This document shows positions 5,447-9,150 of a stretch of DNA of 9,150 nt, one piece after another. Both the position numbers and the translations under genes were made by a program. The first letter of the stretch is position 1, and every line of letters begins with the position of its first letter. The stretch spans positions 1-9,150 of the forward strand of contig DJVD01000123.1 in assembly GCA_002440805.1 (NCBI GenBank), in the 5' to 3' direction. Under the pieces are notes generated by a model. It saw only the letters and a program-made list of their open reading frames with translations, had not been told where the DNA came from and ran no database searches. Origin of the DNA: Chloroflexi bacterium UBA6265. GTDB taxonomy: Bacteria; Chloroflexota; Chloroflexia; Thermomicrobiales; UBA6265.

Positions 5447-6637
5447 TCATGCTTTGCGCAATTGCAGGCCGACCGCTCCGACGGTTAGCATTGCGCCCAC
5501 AACGATCGCGCCGAGGGCAACCACGTTCGCGTCCGGGCCGCTACCGGTGGATGGCAGTTTGGTCACCGTGGTGGTTGGCACCTTGGTCGCAACCGGGGCT
5601 GCGGGAACCTTGGTCGGCACCGGGGTCGGCGTCACCGGATCAGCAGCCTTCGGATACACGATATGCGCGTCGCTCGGCTCTTCACTCACCGTCACGTACA
5701 CATGCGCTTGAGTCGGCTCATCGATCACCTTGTACATCCCGAGCGGCAGCGATTCATGCACCGCACCGGTGGTCAAAGTCGTCACAGAGTGATGTGCGTC
5801 CGTGCCGTCACCCATCAGGTAGAACGTCAGGTTGGTGGCGATGCGCACACAATCGGCCGGAACAACTTCGGCGAACGATACCACCGACACGCCAGGGCAT
5901 GCCCAGGTACTGACGTAGACGTCGCCGCCTGGAACTGGCGTCACGGGCTCGGGTTCTCCGGGCACCACCAAATGCACATCTCCCGTTTCTTCACTTACGG
6001 TCATGAACAGGTGTGTTTGCGATGCTTCGTGCACCACCTCGTAATCACCAAGTGGCAGACCAACCAGCATGGCCTCGGTGGCAAGCGTGGGCACGTGGTA
6101 GTACGTGCTTGTGCCATCGCCAATCAGGTAGTAGCTGAGATCCGTGGCAATTCGAACGCAGTCGGCACCAACAACATCGGTGAAGGCTACGTCTGTCACA
6201 CCGGGGCATTCCCAGGCACTGATGTAGAACTCACCGCTCGGTGTTTCCGGTCCGGATTCGGACGGGATGCCAAAGACGATCGAGGTTGTTTCGTCCGCCT
6301 CAACGAAAACACTCATCTTCACGAAGGTGTTTTCCTCGTAGACCTCATACTCGCCCACTGGCAAGTCGATGCTGGCAGTGCCGGTAAGCGGCACATCAAG
6401 CAGCTCGAAATCTGCCGTACCATCGCCCACCAGATAAAACGAGAACTGCCCGGGTCCCGGTGAACAGAATTCAGCCGGCACGCCCGGCAATTCCGCGGCC
6501 ATTTCCAACTGTGGGCAATACACCACCTGGATATTCACGGTGCCAGTAGCACCCTGGCCAGCGGTGGGACTAATGATGGCGAGCAATGAAAGCGCGCCGA
6601 TAATTACCGCAGAAACTACCCGAAAAAAAGCGTTCAT
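5447..6637 (-). CDS. Secreted LPXTG-anchored surface protein with three repeats
   Basis: This is a 396-residue protein. Residues 1-28 are a signal peptide (MNAFFRVV, then a hydrophobic core, cleavage near PTAGQ). Three repeats of about 100 residues follow, at about 34-132, 137-236 and 239-336. Each holds two cysteines 16-17 apart (41/58, 144/160, 247/263), a FYLxGDGT-type strand and a LPxGxYxVxxE motif. A TP/VP-rich stalk (about 333-359) leads to LPSTG (361-365), a membrane helix (about 371-391) and the tail LRKA, the classic sortase signal. The likely role is display on the cell surface, each repeat probably a small beta-sandwich held by a disulfide; ligand unknown. AAAGGAG at 6646-6652 supports the start. 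Repeats 2 and 3 resemble each other more than repeat 1. No sortase gene is in the window, so the anchoring enzyme must lie elsewhere. Confidence 0.88.
   Translation of the reverse strand: MNAFFRVVSAVIIGALSLLAIISPTAGQGATGTVNIQVVYCPQLEMAAELPGVPAEFCSPGPGQFSFYLVGDGTADFELLDVPLTGTASIDLPVGEYEVYEENTFVKMSVFVEADETTSIVFGIPSESGPETPSGEFYISAWECPGVTDVAFTDVVGADCVRIATDLSYYLIGDGTSTYYHVPTLATEAMLVGLPLGDYEVVHEASQTHLFMTVSEETGDVHLVVPGEPEPVTPVPGGDVYVSTWACPGVSVVSFAEVVPADCVRIATNLTFYLMGDGTDAHHSVTTLTTGAVHESLPLGMYKVIDEPTQAHVYVTVSEEPSDAHIVYPKAADPVTPTPVPTKVPAAPVATKVPTTTVTKLPSTGSGPDANVVALGAIVVGAMLTVGAVGLQLRKA
5450..5557 (-). other. Cell-wall sorting signal (LPSTG, helix, basic tail)
   Basis: This segment encodes LPSTGSG, a hydrophobic stretch of about 20 residues and a short basic end. 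Class-A-type sortases would cleave between Thr and Gly and link the protein to the envelope. The tail is short, with only Arg and Lys at its end. Confidence 0.75.
5630..6538 (-). repeat. Three diverged tandem protein repeats inside the surface-protein gene
   Basis: Repeat 1 is encoded by about 6242-6538, repeat 2 by 5930-6229 and repeat 3 by 5630-5923. Repeats 2 and 3 share CPGV, ADCVRIAT, YL.GDGT, LPLG.Y.V and TVSEE. Repeat 1 keeps only the paired cysteines, FYLVGDGT and LPVGEYEV. The DNA copies have drifted clearly, so the duplication is old and not a recent slippage product. Confidence 0.8.
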
Positions 6638-6677
6638 GATGCTTGCTCCTTTCGCATCACGGCGTGGGTGGGATCTG

Positions 6678-6691
6678 CTACCGCGCGGTAG
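6678..6691. promoter_or_regulatory. 14-bp perfect palindrome upstream of the surface-protein gene
   Basis: The sequence CTACCGCGCGGTAG is a perfect palindrome 26 bases upstream of the Shine-Dalgarno site and about 40 bases before the surface-protein start. It could be an operator for a dimeric regulator or a short leader hairpin. No confident -35/-10 pair was found around it. Confidence 0.3.
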
Positions 6692-6754
6692 TCTCCTCTC
6701 CCATTCTGCTACTTAAACGCATGATATCGGAGCACGTTTCGCGTTTGCATAATA

Positions 6755-6787
6755 ATTCGAGACCATCCTGTGAGGATGGTCTCGAAT
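6755..6787 (-). terminator. Terminator of the Lon gene
   Basis: A perfect 15-bp stem (6755-6769 with 6773-6787) with a three-base loop starts 23 bases after the lon stop. On the minus strand it is followed by an AT-rich ATTATTAT-like stretch. It separates lon from the surface-protein gene on the same strand, so that gene probably has its own promoter in 6653-6754. Confidence 0.85.
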
Positions 6788-6810
6788 CGCTTGCTTTATT
6801 TTCTTCAGAA

Positions 6811-9150
6811 CTACATCTGGGCCGGAAGCGGATCCTTGACACCAGGTGCCTCGATGCGCGGACTTCGCTCCTGCGACTTCGGCTCATCTACCGGCGCGTC
6901 GGGAACCTCTTGCGCACCCTTCGGCGTGCCTCCGGTTGCCTTGCGTCGCCGCTTCGGTGTGTCGTTCACGAACGCGATCTCCAGGACTTCCTGGATATGG
7001 TCGACCTGAATCAGTTCGAGCTCGTTCTTGACGATATCTGGTAGCTCGCTCAGATCCTTGGCGTTCTTCTTCGGCAGCAGGAACGTTTTGATACCTCCGC
7101 GATGCGCCGCCAATGTCTTCTCGCGCAGGCCGCCGATCGGCAGCACCTTGCCTCGGAGTGTAATCTCACCCGTCATCGCCACGTCCTTGCGGACGCGCTT
7201 GCCCGTAATCGCGGAGATGATGGCCGTTGCCATTGAGATCCCGGCGCTCGGGCCATCCTTGGGGATCGCACCCGCCGGGATGTGCACGTGTACCGTGTGC
7301 TTGTCGAAGAAATCTGCCGGAATTCCCAGGGCTTCTCGCTGTGCACGCGCATAGCTCAACGCAGCCCGGGCGCTCTCCTGCATCACATCGCCGAGTTGGC
7401 CGGTAAGCATCAGCTCGCCCTTGCCCTCGTACGTATTCACTTCAATAGAAAGCAGGTCACCGCCGACATTGGTAACCGCCGCACCGGTGGCCACGCCAAC
7501 CTCATCGTTTTCCTCGGCGAGGCTGAAGTCGTAGCGCGGCACGCCCAGCAGCTCGTAGACCATCTCGCTATCGACCACAAGCTTTTTGGGAGGATTGTCG
7601 CCAGCGAACCGACGGGCCACCTTACGTGCCACCGAGCCGATTTCGCGCTCCAGGTTGCGGACGCCGCTCTCCTCCGTGTACTCACTGATCACGGTTTTCA
7701 GGCCTTCGGGCGTTAGCTCAAACTGCTCGGCAGTGAGGCCATGGCTCTCGAGTGTCTTCGGAATGAGATAGTTGGTGGCAATTGCATGCTTCTCAACCTC
7801 GGTGTAGCCCGAGACTTCGATGATCTCCATCCGGTCACGCAGTGCTGGCGGAATTGGATCGAGCATATTGGCCGTGGTGATGAAGATCACCTGGCTGAGA
7901 TCGAACGGCACTTCAAGGTAGTGATCGGAGAAGGTTGTGTTCTGCTCCGGATCCAACACCTCCAGCAGCGCGGAAGATGGATCGCCGCGGAACGTATCCG
8001 AACCGAGCTTGTCCACTTCGTCCAATACGATCACCGGGTTATTGCTACCGGCATCTTTCAGCGCCTTGATGACGCGACCCGGCATTGCGCCCACGTAGGT
8101 GCGACGGTGACCGCGAATTTCGGCTTCATCGCGCACACCACCAAGGCTCATACGCACGTACTTGCGGCCAATGGCGCGGGCGATCGACTTGCCGAGGCTG
8201 GTTTTACCCACGCCGGGAGGGCCAACAAAGCAGAGGATCGGCGAGCGAAGCTTGTCGCCGGCGAGCTTGCGCACGGCAATGAACTCGATGATGCGGTCCT
8301 TCACCTTCTCGAGGCCATAATGATCTTCATCGAGCACGGCAGCGGTTTGCAGCAGGTCGAGGCGATCTTCCGTGGATGTGGACCACGGCAGGTCGACCAG
8401 CCACTCGATGTATGTGCGAATCACGCCGATTTCCGGCGAGAACGGGTGCTGCTGTTCCAGCCGTTCCAGCTGCCCCATCGCCTTGGCGTGTACTTCTTCC
8501 GGCATGCCGGCGGCTTCGATGCGCTCGCGCAGCTCGGCGGCGACAGCCTCTTCACTGCTGCCCTCGCCCAGTTCGCGCTGAATGGCGCGCATCTGCTCGC
8601 GCAAGAAATACTCGCGGTTTTGGCGATCCATGCCCGCCTGGGCTTCGTGCTGGATCTCGTTGCGCAGTTGCATCACTTCCATGCGCTGCTGCATCCACAG
8701 GCTGAGCTTGTGGATCCGCTCCAGGGGATCGATGGTTTCAATCATTTCCTGACGGCGGGCGGGAGTTATTTCGGGCGAGAAGGCGATGAGATCGGCCAAC
8801 CAGCCGGGTTCATCGACGCTCCGGATCATCTCCAGCACTTCGTTTGGCACGTGCGGCAGCATGGAGATATAGCTCTCCACCTGACTCACCAGGGCGCCCA
8901 TGGCAACGCTGGTTTCGGCGGGATCGTGCTTCGGCTCGGGCACAATCTCCACCTGCGTGATCACGTACGGCTCGTCCTGCATCAGGTTCTTCAGCCGACC
9001 GCGGGCCACGCCGTTGAGCACTACATGCGATCCGCCACCGGGGCGAGTAATAAATTGGGCGATCTCGGCAACAACGCCCCAGTCGCACAGTTCGTATTCG
9101 CCTTCATCACGATCGTCGAACAGCGATGTCATTTCGCTTTCGGGGCCGGT
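6811..9150 (-). CDS. lon: Lon ATP-dependent protease, N-terminus beyond the window
   Basis: The frame stays open to the right edge, so the start is outside; 779 residues are visible. A first in-frame ATG at 9132 is only internal, since the substrate-binding N-domain would lack roughly its first 70 residues. Numbering from that ATG: remaining N-domain to about 110, coiled coil about 140-230, AAA+ module with Walker A GPPGVGKT (304-311) and Walker B VIVLDEVD (367-374), and protease domain from about 545. The catalytic dyad is Ser629 in PKDGPSAG and Lys672 in REKTLAAH, 43 residues apart as in E. coli LonA. The product is a cytosolic hexamer that unfolds and degrades damaged or regulatory proteins. 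After the usual end (about residue 722) a tail of about 50 residues follows, with a basic cluster (KRRRK) and then a Pro/Glu-rich stretch. It ends at the hairpin at 6755-6787. Confidence 0.97.
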   Translation of the reverse strand, partial: TGPESEMTSLFDDRDEGEYELCDWGVVAEIAQFITRPGGGSHVVLNGVARGRLKNLMQDEPYVITQVEIVPEPKHDPAETSVAMGALVSQVESYISMLPHVPNEVLEMIRSVDEPGWLADLIAFSPEITPARRQEMIETIDPLERIHKLSLWMQQRMEVMQLRNEIQHEAQAGMDRQNREYFLREQMRAIQRELGEGSSEEAVAAELRERIEAAGMPEEVHAKAMGQLERLEQQHPFSPEIGVIRTYIEWLVDLPWSTSTEDRLDLLQTAAVLDEDHYGLEKVKDRIIEFIAVRKLAGDKLRSPILCFVGPPGVGKTSLGKSIARAIGRKYVRMSLGGVRDEAEIRGHRRTYVGAMPGRVIKALKDAGSNNPVIVLDEVDKLGSDTFRGDPSSALLEVLDPEQNTTFSDHYLEVPFDLSQVIFITTANMLDPIPPALRDRMEIIEVSGYTEVEKHAIATNYLIPKTLESHGLTAEQFELTPEGLKTVISEYTEESGVRNLEREIGSVARKVARRFAGDNPPKKLVVDSEMVYELLGVPRYDFSLAEENDEVGVATGAAVTNVGGDLLSIEVNTYEGKGELMLTGQLGDVMQESARAALSYARAQREALGIPADFFDKHTVHVHIPAGAIPKDGPSAGISMATAIISAITGKRVRKDVAMTGEITLRGKVLPIGGLREKTLAAHRGGIKTFLLPKKNAKDLSELPDIVKNELELIQVDHIQEVLEIAFVNDTPKRRRKATGGTPKGAQEVPDAPVDEPKSQERSPRIEAPGVKDPLPAQM

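Noticed and set aside
1..9150. Defence island, toxin-antitoxin, prophage or CRISPR content
   Set aside because: No spacer-repeat periodicity, nuclease, methylase, integrase or phage structural motif was seen. Lon alone is housekeeping and does not indicate a defence system.

Overview
The window reads as ordinary bacterial chromosome of moderately high GC. It holds seven complete protein genes, one gene tail cut by the left edge and one large gene cut by the right edge. The best guess for the source is a Chloroflexota bacterium of the Thermomicrobia/Thermomicrobiales type. This is inferred from the style of the secreted proteins: a cupin whose mature end begins in an EGTP-like stretch and closes in a TP-rich tail, and a TP-rich stalked surface protein ending in LPSTG, a membrane helix and a basic tail. 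The sorting signal points to a single-membrane, sortase-bearing cell envelope. No rRNA, tRNA, CRISPR array, transposase or phage gene was seen.

Layout, left to right. 1-75 (+): C-terminal end of an unidentified protein. 133-687 (+): secreted small cupin. 688-904: convergent intergenic region with several hairpins and a strong two-way terminator. 905-1639 (-): alpha/beta-hydrolase esterase of the EstA / S-formylglutathione hydrolase type. 1785-2591 and 2593-3363 (both -): two tandem paralogous membrane proteins, each a 2TM hairpin followed by an XpaC-like helical domain, separated by one base. 3364-3555: divergent promoter region with a 9-bp inverted repeat. 3556-3948 (+): split-barrel PPOX/F420-type flavin-fold oxidoreductase, followed by a terminator. 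4083-5345 (+): 12-TM major facilitator superfamily transporter. 5389-5423: two-way terminator. 5447-6637 (-): secreted surface protein with three repeats and an LPSTG anchor. 6755-6787: terminator. 6811-9150 (-): Lon protease, missing its N-terminus at the window edge.

Most units look separately transcribed, because near-perfect hairpins stand at almost every 3' end. The one clear operon is the 2TM/XpaC-like pair. The genes do not form an obvious pathway: they cover protein quality control (Lon), cell-surface display, small-molecule export and small enzymes. I found no recognisable defence, toxin-antitoxin or biosynthetic system. The least understood items are the tandem 2TM/XpaC-like pair, the LPSTG three-repeat protein, and two unexplained symmetric DNA elements (3465-3527 and 739-886).
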